A stretch of DNA of 64,000 bases, taken from contig NZ_JALN02000001.1 in assembly GCF_000559085.1 (NCBI RefSeq), positions 1,736,001-1,800,000 on the forward strand, given 5' to 3'. The translations under genes were made by a program, and so were the position numbers. This DNA is from Mycolicibacterium aromaticivorans JS19b1 = JCM 16368 (GTDB lineage Bacteria > Actinomycetota > Actinomycetes > Mycobacteriales > Mycobacteriaceae). The notes below the pieces were generated by a model that was given only the letters and a program-made list of their open reading frames with translations, did not search any database and was not told the origin of the DNA. Of the stretch, positions 25,096-33,742 are shown in pieces; within the stretch, counting starts at the first letter, position 1, and each line of letters begins with the position of its first letter.

Positions 25096-26670
25096 CTAAC
25101 CCGCCGCATCCACCACGCCGGGGTGCCGCATCGACAACGTCCGGTCCAGATCCAGCCGGGACAGGAACTCGTCGTCGTGGCTGACCACGATCACCGCGCC
25201 ACGGTAGGCGCGCAGCGCGTCGACCAGCTGGTCGACGCTGGCCAGGTCGAGATTGTTGGTCGGCTCATCGAGCACGATCAGCTGCGGCGGCGGATCGGCC
25301 AGCAGCAGCCGCGCCAGCGCCACCCGGAAGCGCTCTCCGCCGGACAGCGCCGCCACCGCCCGGTACACCGAGTCACCGCGCAGCAGGAACCTGGCCAACC
25401 GAGTGCGCACCAGGGCGGTGTCGGCATCGGGCGCCCCGGCACGCACGTTGTCAAGGACGCTGGCCTGCTCGTCCAGGCCGTCGATGCGCTGCGGCAGGTA
25501 GCCGATCCGGTCGGTCAGCAAGCGACCCGCGGTTCCGGCGATCAGACCCTCCAGAAGCCGGGTCTTGCCGATGCCGTTGCGGCCGACGACGGCGATCCGT
25601 TCCGGACCCATCACCACCAATGGTCCGCCCACACCGGGTAATTCGGCGATTCTGCGACTGGCCGGCACATCGGGATCGGGTACGTCGACACGAATGTGCT
25701 CGTCGCTGCGAAGCCTCGCTTCGGCCGCCTGCAGCGCGTCCGCGGCCTCGGCCGCCGAGGCCTCGAGCCCGGTGCGCAGTTTGCCCGCCGCCACCTCCGC
25801 GGACGAGGCCCAATTGTTCATCACGATCTTCGGCGCACGTTTGTTGGCGTAGTCCTTGCGCGCCTTACGGTTACGGCGAGCCAGCTTGGTCTCGGCGGCA
25901 GCGCGCTGACGCTTCTGCATCCGCACGGTCTGTTCTGCCGACGACACCGCCTGCGCCGCTGCGGCCTGTTCACTGTCCAGGTGAGCCCGGAATTCGCGGT
26001 ACGGACCTCCGAAGGAGGTGAGCCGGTGGTCGTGCAGCTCGGCGGTGTGGTCCATCCGGTTCAGCAGCGCGACATCGTGACTGACGATCACCAGCGTTCC
26101 CGGCCAGTCCGCGATCAGATCGAACAACCTGGCTCTGGCTTCGCGGTCGAGGTTGTTCGTCGGCTCGTCGAGAAGCGTGATTGCCGCGGCCCGAAGCCGA
26201 AGGGCGGTGACCGCCAACAACATCGCCTCCCCTCCGGAGACCTGCCCGACGGTCCGGTCCAGGTCCGCGGGCACCATGCCGATGATGCGCAGCGCCTCGG
26301 CGGCCCGATCGGCGACGTCCCAGTCCTCGCCGATCACCTCGAAGTCGTGTTCGGTCGCCGAACCGGATTCGATCGCGCGCAGAGCGGCCAGCGCCGCACC
26401 CACCCCGAGCACGTCGGCGATCGACACGTCGACCTCGAGCGTCAGCGTCTGCGGCAGGTAGGCGACGTCACCGCGGGTGAGGATCCGGCCGGATGTCGGA
26501 GTGAGGTCACCGGCGAGCAGGCGCAGCAGGGTCGACTTGCCGCTGCCGTTGGCACCGACAAGGCCGGTGCGGCCGGCAGGCAGAGTGGCGCTCAGGCCGT
26601 CAACCGCGACGGTTCCGTCCGGCCAGGCGAAGTCGAGGTCTATCAGTGTGATGGCTGAGTCGGTAGGCAT
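25096..26670 (-). CDS. ABC-F family ATPase
   Basis: 524 aa with two ABC ATPase domains and no membrane segment. Domain 1 has LVGANGSGKSTLLRLLAG, VSGGEAMLLAV and ITLLDEPTNNLD. Domain 2 has VVGRNGIGKTRLLEGL, LSGGERFRVALARLLL and IVLDEPTNNLD. Between them a charged linker (about residues 245-285, QKRQRAAAETKLARRNRKARKDYANKR) would reach into the ribosome. ABC-F proteins act in translation control or ribosome-protective antibiotic resistance; sequence alone cannot say which. The ATG at 26670 has only ggga upstream, while the better Shine-Dalgarno belongs to an overlapping upstream ORF. Confidence 0.9.
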   Translation of the reverse strand: MPTDSAITLIDLDFAWPDGTVAVDGLSATLPAGRTGLVGANGSGKSTLLRLLAGDLTPTSGRILTRGDVAYLPQTLTLEVDVSIADVLGVGAALAALRAIESGSATEHDFEVIGEDWDVADRAAEALRIIGMVPADLDRTVGQVSGGEAMLLAVTALRLRAAAITLLDEPTNNLDREARARLFDLIADWPGTLVIVSHDVALLNRMDHTAELHDHRLTSFGGPYREFRAHLDSEQAAAAQAVSSAEQTVRMQKRQRAAAETKLARRNRKARKDYANKRAPKIVMNNWASSAEVAAGKLRTGLEASAAEAADALQAAEARLRSDEHIRVDVPDPDVPASRRIAELPGVGGPLVVMGPERIAVVGRNGIGKTRLLEGLIAGTAGRLLTDRIGYLPQRIDGLDEQASVLDNVRAGAPDADTALVRTRLARFLLRGDSVYRAVAALSGGERFRVALARLLLADPPPQLIVLDEPTNNLDLASVDQLVDALRAYRGAVIVVSHDDEFLSRLDLDRTLSMRHPGVVDAAG

Positions 26671-26719
26671 GGGTCTCCCAGGAGTGGTCGGCGAGCAGGT
26701 GAGCTGCGCTGTGATCCAC
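26600..26719 (-). CDS. Candidate leader ORF overlapping the ABC-F start
   Basis: A GTG at 26719 with an excellent Shine-Dalgarno (gaggaggg, 26735-26728, 8-nt spacing) opens a 39-codon frame that ends in TGA 69 nt inside the ABC-F gene. The product is His-rich (MDHSAAHLLADHSWETHAYR then LSHH) and unlike any domain I know. It could be an attenuating leader peptide whose translation affects ABC-F initiation. Seen directly: RBS, ORF and overlap. Inferred: regulatory role. Confidence 0.4.
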   Translation of the reverse strand: MDHSAAHLLADHSWETHAYRLSHHTDRPRLRLAGRNRRG

Positions 26720-26816
26720 GACGGGGACCCTCCTCACTGGTCGGAAGACTTGAACGGGCGCCACGGTAATGGCCCAACGTCGGCGCAGGCAACCGATTTA
26801 TCCCTACGCTGTGGCC

Positions 26817-27263
26817 ATGACGAATCTCCCCGACTGGGTTCGCGAGCTGGAGCTGGGGCCTCATCCCGAGGGTGGCTTCTTCAGCGAGACCTGGCGCAGT
26901 GACCTGATGTTGGGCGAATCCGCCCTGCCGCCGGACTACAACGGCCCGCGTAACGCCGGCACCGCGATCTACTTCGTGTTGCTGCCCGGCCAGCAGTCCG
27001 CCTGGCACACGGTGCGCAGCGCCGAGCTGTGGCTCTATCACCGCGGCAGCCCGCTGCTACTCGACATCGGTGCGGAAAAAGACAGCGCCACAACGGTTCT
27101 GCTGGGTCCCGATATCGTCGCCGGTGAACAGCCGCAGGTGCTGGTACCGCCCGGTCATTGGCAGCGTGCCCGTCCCCGCGACGACGAGCCGACGTTGGTC
27201 AGTTGCGTGGTGGTGCCGGGCTTCGACTTCGCCGACTTCGCGTTGGCCCCACCTACAGACTGA
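26817..27263 (+). CDS. Cupin, DUF985 family
   Basis: 148 aa. DUF985 cupins share LPDWVRELELGPHPEGGFFSETWRS at the N terminus, TAIYFVLLPGQQSAWHTVRSAELW in the middle and a C-terminal VVVPGFDFADFAL, all present. A metal or sugar-nucleotide ligand is possible, but the activity of the family is unproven. The ATG at 26817 lies 6 nt after TACGCT (26805-26810), consistent with leaderless translation. Its 3' end overlaps the convergent DUF849 gene by 11 nt. Confidence 0.85.
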   Translation: MTNLPDWVRELELGPHPEGGFFSETWRSDLMLGESALPPDYNGPRNAGTAIYFVLLPGQQSAWHTVRSAELWLYHRGSPLLLDIGAEKDSATTVLLGPDIVAGEQPQVLVPPGHWQRARPRDDEPTLVSCVVVPGFDFADFALAPPTD

Positions 27264-28005
27264 CTGTCCGCAGGACGTCGAACGCGGCGGCGACGAGTTC
27301 GGCGTTACCCGGGGCCGGTGACCCGTCCGGCAGCAGCACGGTGTCCTCGAGCCCGATGCGGGTCTGCACGCCGCGCAGTCCCGCGTGGGCCAGCAGTGGC
27401 CAGCAGCTGTCGTCCAGGCCGTGCAGCAGCACCGGCGCCGGCGACTCGGCCCGGCGGATCCGCGCCAGCAGGTCGTCGGCGGTCGCGGTGTCCCCGTCGG
27501 GCGGGAGTTCGATCATCACCCGCAGGCAGTGCGGGGCCAGGGGCGAACTCGCCCAGGATTCGGCGGCGTCGGCATGAAAGATGCCCGCCTCCACGCCGAT
27601 GCCCCGGCTCAGCAGCAGCTCCGCCAGATCCTGCGCGCCGGGCTCATGCCAGTTGACGGAGGCGAAGTCGGGCAGCACGGTCCAGGACTCGACGGCGCGT
27701 AACCGCCGCTGCGGATCGGGCAGCGCCCAGAATCCTGTCGTCACGCCCAGCGGCAGGCCCGGCAGGGCGTGCCGGACGGCGCTGACCGCCGCGCCCACCG
27801 TCTCCGGTTCGAGCGAGTCGACGCCGGCGGCGGTCTTGGGGTGCAGATGCACCGCCATGGCTCCGGCAGCGTGCGCGGCAACGGCGGCGGCGGCCAGTTG
27901 CTCCGGTGACACCGGGAGTCCGGCGTGCTGGTCGGGGGTGCGAGCACCGTTGATGCAGGCTTTGACATATGGGGCAGGGGGAAGGGGAGGTACCGGAGAG
28001 GGCAT
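27253..28005 (-). CDS. DUF849/BKACE-family beta-keto acid cleavage enzyme
   Basis: 250 aa TIM barrel. It has YVKACINGARTP at the start (substrate-binding and metal region), AVHLHPKTAAGVDSLEP, GVTTGFWALPDP and RVMIELPPDGDT. The family condenses a beta-keto acid with acetyl-CoA to release acetoacetate and a new CoA ester. At 250 aa it is somewhat shorter than the usual 270-300 aa. Transcribed toward the DUF985 gene; the promoter lies in the 49 nt shared with the K+ channel gene. Substrate unknown. Confidence 0.8.
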   Translation of the reverse strand: MPSPVPPLPPAPYVKACINGARTPDQHAGLPVSPEQLAAAAVAAHAAGAMAVHLHPKTAAGVDSLEPETVGAAVSAVRHALPGLPLGVTTGFWALPDPQRRLRAVESWTVLPDFASVNWHEPGAQDLAELLLSRGIGVEAGIFHADAAESWASSPLAPHCLRVMIELPPDGDTATADDLLARIRRAESPAPVLLHGLDDSCWPLLAHAGLRGVQTRIGLEDTVLLPDGSPAPGNAELVAAAFDVLRTVSL

Positions 28006-28054
28006 GTGCCATTCTCACCCGCCGCGGCGAGAGTTTCCGAAGTAGCGTTCCCCT

Positions 28055-29773
28055 ATGCGTGGCCACACCATCGTCTGCGGCGACGACGCGCTCGGGTTGC
28101 GGATCATCGACGAACTCAACAACGCCGGGGTCAGTGTCGCGATCTCGCAGGCGCCCGAGGATCTCGAGGGAGCCGGGATCGCCACCGCCGACGCGGTGAT
28201 CTGCGCCGACGACGACGATGCGCTCAATCTGGAGATCGCACTGCTCGCACGGCAGGCCAACCCGAGGGCGCGAATCGTGGCTCGACTGTCCAACGCGGTG
28301 CTGCGCGAGGCCATGGCCGACGGCAACGGGCCGGGAGCCATCCTCGACGTCGCGGACCTGGCGGCGCCGTCCGTGGTCGAAGCGCTTTTGAAGCGGACCA
28401 CCCACACCATCTCGGTGGCCGGGGTGGACTTCGTCGTCACCGGCACCACCGCGCGGCGGGACGGCAGCTTGAGGGAGATCTTCGGCGACCTCGCCCCGGT
28501 CGCGGTGATCCGCGGCGACGGGTCGGACAATCCCGGCGAGGTCATCGCGTGTCCCGGCCGCGACGTGCAGGTGCGCGAAGGTGACTGGACGGCGATGATC
28601 GGCACCGCCGACGAACTCGCCGAGCGGGGTATCGAGGTCGCCAAGCCGATACCCGCATCGCCGCGGGCACGCCCGCTGTCCGTCCGGATATCGGATGCGG
28701 TTCGAGCGTTTGCCGACGACCTGAACCCGATGTTCTACCGCGCGCTGGCGGCATCGGCCGCATTGCTGGCCGGTTCGACGATCATGCTCCGCCTGGCCTA
28801 CGCCAAGCCGGGGATGAGCTGGGTGGACGCGCTGTACTTCTCCGCCGAGACCATCGCAACCGTCGGGTACGGGGATTTCAACTTTCTCCAGCAGCCCACC
28901 TGGCTGCGGCTGTGGGGTGTCGTGATGATGTTCGCCGGGGTCGCCACCACGGCAATTGTCGTCGCGTTCGTCGCCGATGTGCTTCTGTCGCACCGCATTT
29001 CGCAGGCTGCCAACAAGCAGAAAGTGCGTCATCTCCAGCGTCACGTCGTGGTGGTGGGCCTCGGGTCGTTCGGGATCGGGGTGGTGGCGGTGCTCAAGGC
29101 CGCCGGGCACGACGTCGCTGTGATCGAACGTGACGAGGACAACCGCTATCTGTCGGCGGCGGCCGAACTGGGTGTCCCGGTGATCTTCGGTGACGCCACT
29201 CTGCGCCAAACACTGGAGGCCGCCCGCATCGGCGACGCCCGCGCGGTCGCGGTGCTCACCCAGGACGACGTGGTCAACATCGAAACCGGCATCGTGGTGC
29301 GCGAGATGCTCGGTCCGCGAGCACTTCCCGAGATCCAGCGCCCTGACGTTCCGATCGTGCTGCGGATCTACGACCGGGCGCTCGGATCGGCGGTCGGCAC
29401 GCGGTTCAAGTTCGAGTACGTCCGCTCGACCGTCGACCTGGCCACTCCGTGGTTCATCGGCGAGGCGATGGGTCTCGATGTGCTGGGGACGTTCTCGGTC
29501 GGTCAACGATCGTTCATGGTGGGTGCGGTGCAGGTACAGCCCGGCAGCGAGCTGGATGGAATCAGGATGTTCGAGTTGTCGACGCACACCCGGGTCATCT
29601 CCATCGACCGGGCGGGGGCCCCGCTGCGGTTGCATCCGCGCCGCGACACCCAGCTGATCGCCGGCGACACCGCCTACCTCGTCGGCCCGTACCGGGAACT
29701 GCTCGCCACCCTCCGCAAGGGGCAACAGGCGTCACGCCCGGAGACGATCAACGGGCCGATATCGACAGGTTGA
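28055..29773 (+). CDS. K+ channel with RCK domains on both sides of the pore
   Basis: 572 aa. Residues 1 to about 190 form an RCK/TrkA-like nucleotide-binding domain (HTIVCGDDALGLRII, then a TrkA-C-like part). Two helices follow with the selectivity filter TVGYGD at 269-274, then a second RCK unit (HVVVVGLGSFGIGVVAVLKAAGHDVAVIERD from about residue 330) and a final TrkA-C-like domain. Most bacterial channels have RCK only after the pore. The ATG at 28055 is 6 nt after TAGCGT (28043-28048), so probably leaderless. Likely role: ligand-gated K+ flux across the inner membrane. Confidence 0.88.
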   Translation: MRGHTIVCGDDALGLRIIDELNNAGVSVAISQAPEDLEGAGIATADAVICADDDDALNLEIALLARQANPRARIVARLSNAVLREAMADGNGPGAILDVADLAAPSVVEALLKRTTHTISVAGVDFVVTGTTARRDGSLREIFGDLAPVAVIRGDGSDNPGEVIACPGRDVQVREGDWTAMIGTADELAERGIEVAKPIPASPRARPLSVRISDAVRAFADDLNPMFYRALAASAALLAGSTIMLRLAYAKPGMSWVDALYFSAETIATVGYGDFNFLQQPTWLRLWGVVMMFAGVATTAIVVAFVADVLLSHRISQAANKQKVRHLQRHVVVVGLGSFGIGVVAVLKAAGHDVAVIERDEDNRYLSAAAELGVPVIFGDATLRQTLEAARIGDARAVAVLTQDDVVNIETGIVVREMLGPRALPEIQRPDVPIVLRIYDRALGSAVGTRFKFEYVRSTVDLATPWFIGEAMGLDVLGTFSVGQRSFMVGAVQVQPGSELDGIRMFELSTHTRVISIDRAGAPLRLHPRRDTQLIAGDTAYLVGPYRELLATLRKGQQASRPETINGPISTG

Positions 29774-29790
29774 TCACCTACCCTCTGCTC

Positions 29791-30675
29791 ATGACGCAGT
29801 CGGGTGAGCAGGTGACGAGGCGCGACGACATCCGTCGCCGCCTCGAGGAGCGCTACCGGCGCCTCGCGGAGTCCCGCCGGCTGAGCCCGGTCACGGCGCT
29901 GGTCACGCGGTACAACGAGATCGACGGCGGCACTCAGGGAGCCGTGGTGTCGACCCAGCTGTTCACCACGGTCATCCCGTTGATGATCATCGGCTTCAGC
30001 TACATGCAGGGGTTCGCCGACAACGCCAGCCCGGGCACGATCTTCACCCGCCAGTTCGGCCTCGCACATCCGCTGTCCGACCGGTTGCGGGAAGCCTTCG
30101 GCAATTCGGCGGGCCTGCGGGCGGATTGGACGCTGATCGGGGTCGCGAGCTTCCTCGTCTGGGGCATCCCGATGGCGGCCTCGGTCGCGACGATCTTCGC
30201 CAAGGCCTGGCGCCGCGAGCAGTACAGCTTGGTGACCCGGTTGCTGCGCGGCACAGCATGGTTCACGTTGTACCTCGTCACCATCGCCGTGCGGGAGCGG
30301 ATCATGTTCGGCCATCACCACCACGGTCTCTCCCGCGGACTGTTGTTCGTCGTGGGCATGTTGCCGGTGTGGGTGTTCTGGTCGCTCACCCCCGCCCTGC
30401 TGGTCCGCGACGGCGGCCGAGGCTTACGTCCGCTGGCCCTGGCCGGCCTGGCCGGCGTGGCGATCGACGGCATCGTCATCCCGCTGGGCTCCCGCCTGGT
30501 GTTCCCCTCGCTGCTGCACGACTGGGATGGGTTCGGCCCGATCGGCGTGGCGATGGCCCTGCTCATCTGGTGCGGCGCGGTGGGCACCGGCTGGGTGCTG
30601 ACGGCCTGCGTGGGCGCGGTGCTGTGGGAACGCAACGCGCCATCGAAGATGGTGGTCGACTCCCAGATCGCCTAG
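29791..30675 (+). CDS. BrkB/YihY-like integral membrane protein
   Basis: 294 aa with about six transmembrane helices after a basic N-terminal region (RRDDIRRRLEERYRRLAESRR). The pattern, including TRYNEIDGGTQGAVVSTQLFTTVIPLMIIGFSY, resembles the YihY/BrkB family, once called virulence factors but of unknown transport function. The ATG at 29791 follows TACCCT (29779-29784) by 6 nt, so it looks leaderless although only 17 nt separate it from the channel gene. Converges with the amidohydrolase, with a 4-nt overlap. Confidence 0.7.
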   Translation: MTQSGEQVTRRDDIRRRLEERYRRLAESRRLSPVTALVTRYNEIDGGTQGAVVSTQLFTTVIPLMIIGFSYMQGFADNASPGTIFTRQFGLAHPLSDRLREAFGNSAGLRADWTLIGVASFLVWGIPMAASVATIFAKAWRREQYSLVTRLLRGTAWFTLYLVTIAVRERIMFGHHHHGLSRGLLFVVGMLPVWVFWSLTPALLVRDGGRGLRPLALAGLAGVAIDGIVIPLGSRLVFPSLLHDWDGFGPIGVAMALLIWCGAVGTGWVLTACVGAVLWERNAPSKMVVDSQIA

Positions 30676-31559
30676 GCCAGTCGCAGCACGCGTAGGGCGT
30701 TCTCCTTCAGGATCTTGCGCGCCACCGAGGGGTCGATGCCGAGCGCCTCGAAGTCCTGCCGCCAGCGGTCCAGCGCGATGTAGGGGTGATCGGTGCCGAA
30801 CAGCGCCTTGGTTCCGAGCTGCCGCTTCAGGGCCGAAACGAGCTGCGGCGGGAAATATTTGGGCGACCACCCGGACAGGTCGATATACACGTTGGCTTTG
30901 TGCGACGCGATCGCGATCTGCGAGTCGACCCAGGGCACCGCCGGGTGGGCCATCACGACCGTGAGATCAGGGAAGTCGGCGGCGACATCGTCGAGCAGCA
31001 TCGGGTCGGAGTAGCGCAGCTTGATTCCGTGCCCGCCGGGCAGCGCCGACCCCAGTCCGGTCTGGCCGGTGTGAAACAGCGCGGGCACGCCCGCGGCGGC
31101 GATCGACTCGTAGATCGGATAGAACCGGCGATCGTTGGGTTCGAAGCCCTGCAGGCTGGGGTGGAACTTGAAGCCCTTGACCCCATAATCGCCGGTCAGC
31201 TCCTGCACCCGCCGCACCGCGTCGGAATCCCACGGATCCACCGACCCGAACGGGATCAGGACGTCGTTGTTGCGCACCGTCCCCTCGATCAGTTCCTCGA
31301 CCGAGTTGGGCCGGCGCCCCGACACCGTGTGGGCGTCGATGGTGAACACCACCGCGGCGGTGTTGTGCTGCCGGTAGTGCGCGGCGAGGTCGTCGACGCG
31401 GGTGAAGTAGTCGGCACCGAGCTTGAAGTACCGCCCGGTGGCCTCGGCCAGCTCGTCGTCGTAGGCACAGTGGCCGCTCGCGTCGACCTCGACATGGGTG
31501 TGGAAGTCGATGGCGTCGACCGCCGTGCAGTCGATCGCGGCTTCGTACCTGACGGTCAC
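30672..31559 (-). CDS. Amidohydrolase family 2 (ACMSD-like)
   Basis: 295-aa TIM-barrel metal hydrolase or decarboxylase. Metal and active-site motifs: AIDFHTHVE (residues 17-25), [32 protein letters not shown] and [10 protein letters not shown]. The group includes 2-amino-3-carboxymuconate semialdehyde decarboxylase and 4-oxalomesaconate hydratase. The GTG at 31559 is 6 nt after TAGACT (31571-31566), a leaderless arrangement. Divergent from the devR-like gene. Substrate unknown. Confidence 0.85.
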   Translation of the reverse strand: MTVRYEAAIDCTAVDAIDFHTHVEVDASGHCAYDDELAEATGRYFKLGADYFTRVDDLAAHYRQHNTAAVVFTIDAHTVSGRRPNSVEELIEGTVRNNDVLIPFGSVDPWDSDAVRRVQELTGDYGVKGFKFHPSLQGFEPNDRRFYPIYESIAAAGVPALFHTGQTGLGSALPGGHGIKLRYSDPMLLDDVAADFPDLTVVMAHPAVPWVDSQIAIASHKANVYIDLSGWSPKYFPPQLVSALKRQLGTKALFGTDHPYIALDRWRQDFEALGIDPSVARKILKENALRVLRLA

Positions 31560-31597
31560 CGACGCAGTCTAGGAGAGCTCGGCGCTCCTCCGCGGAT

Positions 31598-31617
31598 TTC
31601 AGGACCAAAGTCCCTAC
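31598..31617. promoter_or_regulatory. DosR box upstream of the devR-like gene
   Basis: TTCAGGACCAAAGTCCCTAC matches the 20-bp DosR palindrome (TTSGGGACTWWAGTCCCSAA) at 16 positions, including the core GGAC and GTCC. It lies 33 nt before the GTG at 31650 and 39 nt before the divergent amidohydrolase start. It suggests autoregulation by this protein or control by another DosR. Confidence 0.75.
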
Positions 31618-31649
31618 CGACCGGTAACCCTCCCGGGCTTCACTGCTGT

Positions 31650-32309
31650 GTGCTCAAGGTGTTCCTGGTCGACGACCACGAAGTCGTGCGCCGCGGTTTG
31701 GCGGACCTTCTCGGCGCCGATCCCGAACTGACGGTGGTCGGCGAGGCTGCGACCGTGGCCGAGGCACTGACCCGCATTCCAGCCGCCGCGCCCGACGTCG
31801 CGGTGCTCGACGTCCGGTTGCCCGACGGCAGCGGGATCGACCTGTGCCGGGATCTGCTGGCCGCCGACGACGACCTGCGCTGCCTCATCCTGACGGCATT
31901 CACCGACGAGCAGTCCATGCTCGACGCGATCCTGGCCGGCGCCAGCGGCTACGTGGTCAAAGACATCCGCGGGATGGCTCTGGCCGAAGCGATCAAGACC
32001 GTCGGAAGCGGAAAGTCGTTGTTGGACAACCGCGCCGCAGCCGCCCTGATGTCACGTCTGCGCCGGGCCACCGAGCAGGACGAGCGATTACGGGACTTGT
32101 CGTCCACCGAACGCACACTGCTGCAACTGTTGGGCGAAGGCCTGACCAACCGGGAGATCGGCCAGCGGATGTTCCTGGCCGAGAAGACGGTGAAGAACTA
32201 CGTGTCGCGGCTGCTGCTCAAGCTGGGCTTCGCCGGGCGCACCCAGGCCGCGCTGTTCGCTGCCGAGAATCTGGGCCGCCACGAGGCCGGCCCGGTGGTC
32301 GCGCCGTAG
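31650..32309 (+). CDS. devR: DevR/DosR-like dormancy response regulator
   Basis: 219 aa, very close to M. tuberculosis DevR over its length. The receiver domain (1-120) has D8/D9 ([12 protein letters not shown]), phospho-acceptor D54 ([11 protein letters not shown]), T82 and K104 (YVVKD), with the same numbering. The LuxR-type HTH (about 145-210) has [25 protein letters not shown]. In M. tuberculosis devR is followed by the kinase devS; none lies here, so this looks like an orphan second DosR, as in some fast growers. The GTG at 31650 gives [10 protein letters not shown]. It probably responds to hypoxia or nitric oxide through a kinase elsewhere. Confidence 0.88.
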   Translation: MLKVFLVDDHEVVRRGLADLLGADPELTVVGEAATVAEALTRIPAAAPDVAVLDVRLPDGSGIDLCRDLLAADDDLRCLILTAFTDEQSMLDAILAGASGYVVKDIRGMALAEAIKTVGSGKSLLDNRAAAALMSRLRRATEQDERLRDLSSTERTLLQLLGEGLTNREIGQRMFLAEKTVKNYVSRLLLKLGFAGRTQAALFAAENLGRHEAGPVVAP

Positions 32310-32310
32310 A

Positions 32311-32538
32311 TCAGACGGAGATCTCGACGGCGGGCTGCAGGACGAATGTCGCTCGGCAGGAGCGTTCGACGAACAGCGGCACGAACTCGCGGATCCTGGC
32401 GTCGTCGAACCGGCGGTAGGTACTGTCCACCGTCTCGGTGATGATGTGGTCCGGTACATACGGGAACGATTCGGTCAGGCGGCTGACCACCTGATCGATC
32501 TGGCGCTGCTCTTCAGCACGTTCCACGCCGGACATCAT
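32311..32538 (-). CDS. Small three-helix dimerisation domain protein (DUF3562-like)
   Basis: 75 aa from tandem ATGs at 32538/32535. Sequence RLTESFPYVPDHIITETVDSTYRRFDDARIREFVPLFVER matches the actinobacterial three-helix-bundle dimerisation domain. Ends 1 nt from the devR stop, tail to tail. Members often sit near stress regulators, but no activity is established. Longer upstream starts have no domain similarity and are not used. Confidence 0.65.
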   Translation of the reverse strand: MMSGVERAEEQRQIDQVVSRLTESFPYVPDHIITETVDSTYRRFDDARIREFVPLFVERSCRATFVLQPAVEISV

Positions 32539-32678
32539 CGGACGAAATACGCGGTTTGCGCAACTATCGGCACCACGGCGGATGACGGCTTGGTAGCGGG
32601 TTGATGAACAGCGAGCGGTGGCCGATGCGTCGTTCCACCCGGTGCGCGCGCAGCCATCCGGTCGGATACAGTTCGGCC

Positions 32679-33059
32679 GTGACCTCACCGAGCAATGTGG
32701 ACGCAGGCGACCAGACGCCCGAGTCCGCGAATCGCCTTCAGGCCGAACATCTCCGGGAGATGCTGCTGGCCCAGTGCGAGCAACTCGACGCTGACCTGGC
32801 CACCTACGGCTCGGCGCTCGAGCGTTACCAGCGGCGCGGTGAGCAGACGCAGGCGCGGCGGATTCGTGGCATGATCCGCGCCGCCGAACGCGAGCGTCGC
32901 TCGGTGCAGGATCTGATCACCGGGCTGGAGTGCCGGTTCCTGGTCACGGAGACCGCACGCAGCGAGCAGGCCCGCCGCCTTCCCGGCCTGGGCGCCGCCC
33001 GCCAGAGCGCGCCTCGCGTGCATCCCTACCCGACCCCGCACCGGGTCATCAGGAACTGA
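32679..33059 (+). CDS. Small helical protein, unknown
   Basis: 126 aa, mostly charged helix: AEHLREMLLAQCEQLDADLATYGSALERYQRRGEQTQARRIRGMIRAAERERRSVQDL, which may form a coiled coil. The C-terminal 30 residues are Arg/Pro-rich and probably disordered. The GTG at 32679 is preferred because TACAGT (32667-32672) lies 6 nt before it; the upstream in-frame ATG codons do not fit a leaderless pattern. I do not recognise the family. 23 nt separate its stop from the end of the SRPBCC gene on the other strand. Confidence 0.6.
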   Translation: MTSPSNVDAGDQTPESANRLQAEHLREMLLAQCEQLDADLATYGSALERYQRRGEQTQARRIRGMIRAAERERRSVQDLITGLECRFLVTETARSEQARRLPGLGAARQSAPRVHPYPTPHRVIRN

Positions 33060-33082
33060 CCCGCGTCAGGACGGCGCGAGAG

Positions 33083-33529
33083 CTAGGACGGAGCAAAGAC
33101 GTCCACAAAGCGGTCCAGCGACTCCTTGATGTCGCCCTTCAGCGCGCCGGCCACGACCATGCCGATCGGGCCGAACAGTGCAGCGCCGCCCAGGTGGACG
33201 TCCATGGTCACCACCGATTTGTTGGCGTCTTTAGCGTTCGCCCGCACCTTGCCGATCAGCTTGACCTTGACCCCGCCCACACCGGCGCCGTTGAGCGTCA
33301 TGGCCTCCGGGGCCTTGACGTGCACGATCTCCCACTTGACCCGGTTGGGCATGCCCTTGACCTCGACGATGGATTCCACGACGGTGCCTTTTTCCAGGGT
33401 CTCGGGCAGCTTGGAGCGCCACACCCGGTGGATCGTCAGCCAGTCCTTGTAGCGCGAGAGGTCGGAGGCGTGCTCCCACGCCTGCTCGGGCGGTAACGGA
33501 ACGTCTACGGATACAGAGAGTTTCGCCAT
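33083..33529 (-). CDS. SRPBCC protein, Rv0910-like putative toxin
   Basis: 148 aa with the START/SRPBCC fold (VSVDVPLPPEQAWEHASDLSRYKDWLTIHRVWRS at the N terminus and a long C-terminal helix). In M. tuberculosis the equivalent Rv0910 is annotated as the toxin of a pair with Rv0909, and the order here is the same. Its start lies 3 nt after the antitoxin stop (TGA CCT ATG), so it is translated by coupling. Lipid or ligand binding is also typical of the fold, so the toxin label rests on synteny. Confidence 0.8.
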   Translation of the reverse strand: MAKLSVSVDVPLPPEQAWEHASDLSRYKDWLTIHRVWRSKLPETLEKGTVVESIVEVKGMPNRVKWEIVHVKAPEAMTLNGAGVGGVKVKLIGKVRANAKDANKSVVTMDVHLGGAALFGPIGMVVAGALKGDIKESLDRFVDVFAPS

Positions 33530-33532
33530 AGG

Positions 33533-33739
33533 TCAGCTTGGTTCGTCGCCCTTGTCGGTGCGGTTGGACTCGACGTAGTTCTTGGCGGCATCCTGCACCT
33601 TGTCGACGGTGCTGGAGTACTTGCCCTGCGTCTTCTGGTCGATCATGTCGCCGGCTTTGTCGATTGCCTGGCCCACCTTGTCGGCATTCTCACCCAAGAC
33701 TTCCTTGGTCTTGCCGAGGGCTTTGTCGAGGAATCCCAT
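33533..33739 (-). CDS. MT0933-type antitoxin (Rv0909-like)
   Basis: 68 aa, highly charged: MGFLDKALGKTKEVLGENAD then KVGQAIDKAGDMIDQKTQGKY and VDKVQDAAKNYVE. This matches the MT0933 antitoxin family, whose repeated KxxD helices look CsbD-like and partly disordered. It starts 3 nt after the ctpE stop and is followed 3 nt later by the SRPBCC gene, so it is embedded in the ctpE operon rather than an independent TA locus. Confidence 0.8.
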   Translation of the reverse strand: MGFLDKALGKTKEVLGENADKVGQAIDKAGDMIDQKTQGKYSSTVDKVQDAAKNYVESNRTDKGDEPS

Positions 33740-33742
33740 CGG

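Noticed and set aside
27644..29725. Very long open frame on the minus strand
   Set aside because: It lies opposite the K+ channel and the DUF849 gene, which have clear motifs; the antisense product has no recognisable domain. Long antisense frames are expected at this G+C.
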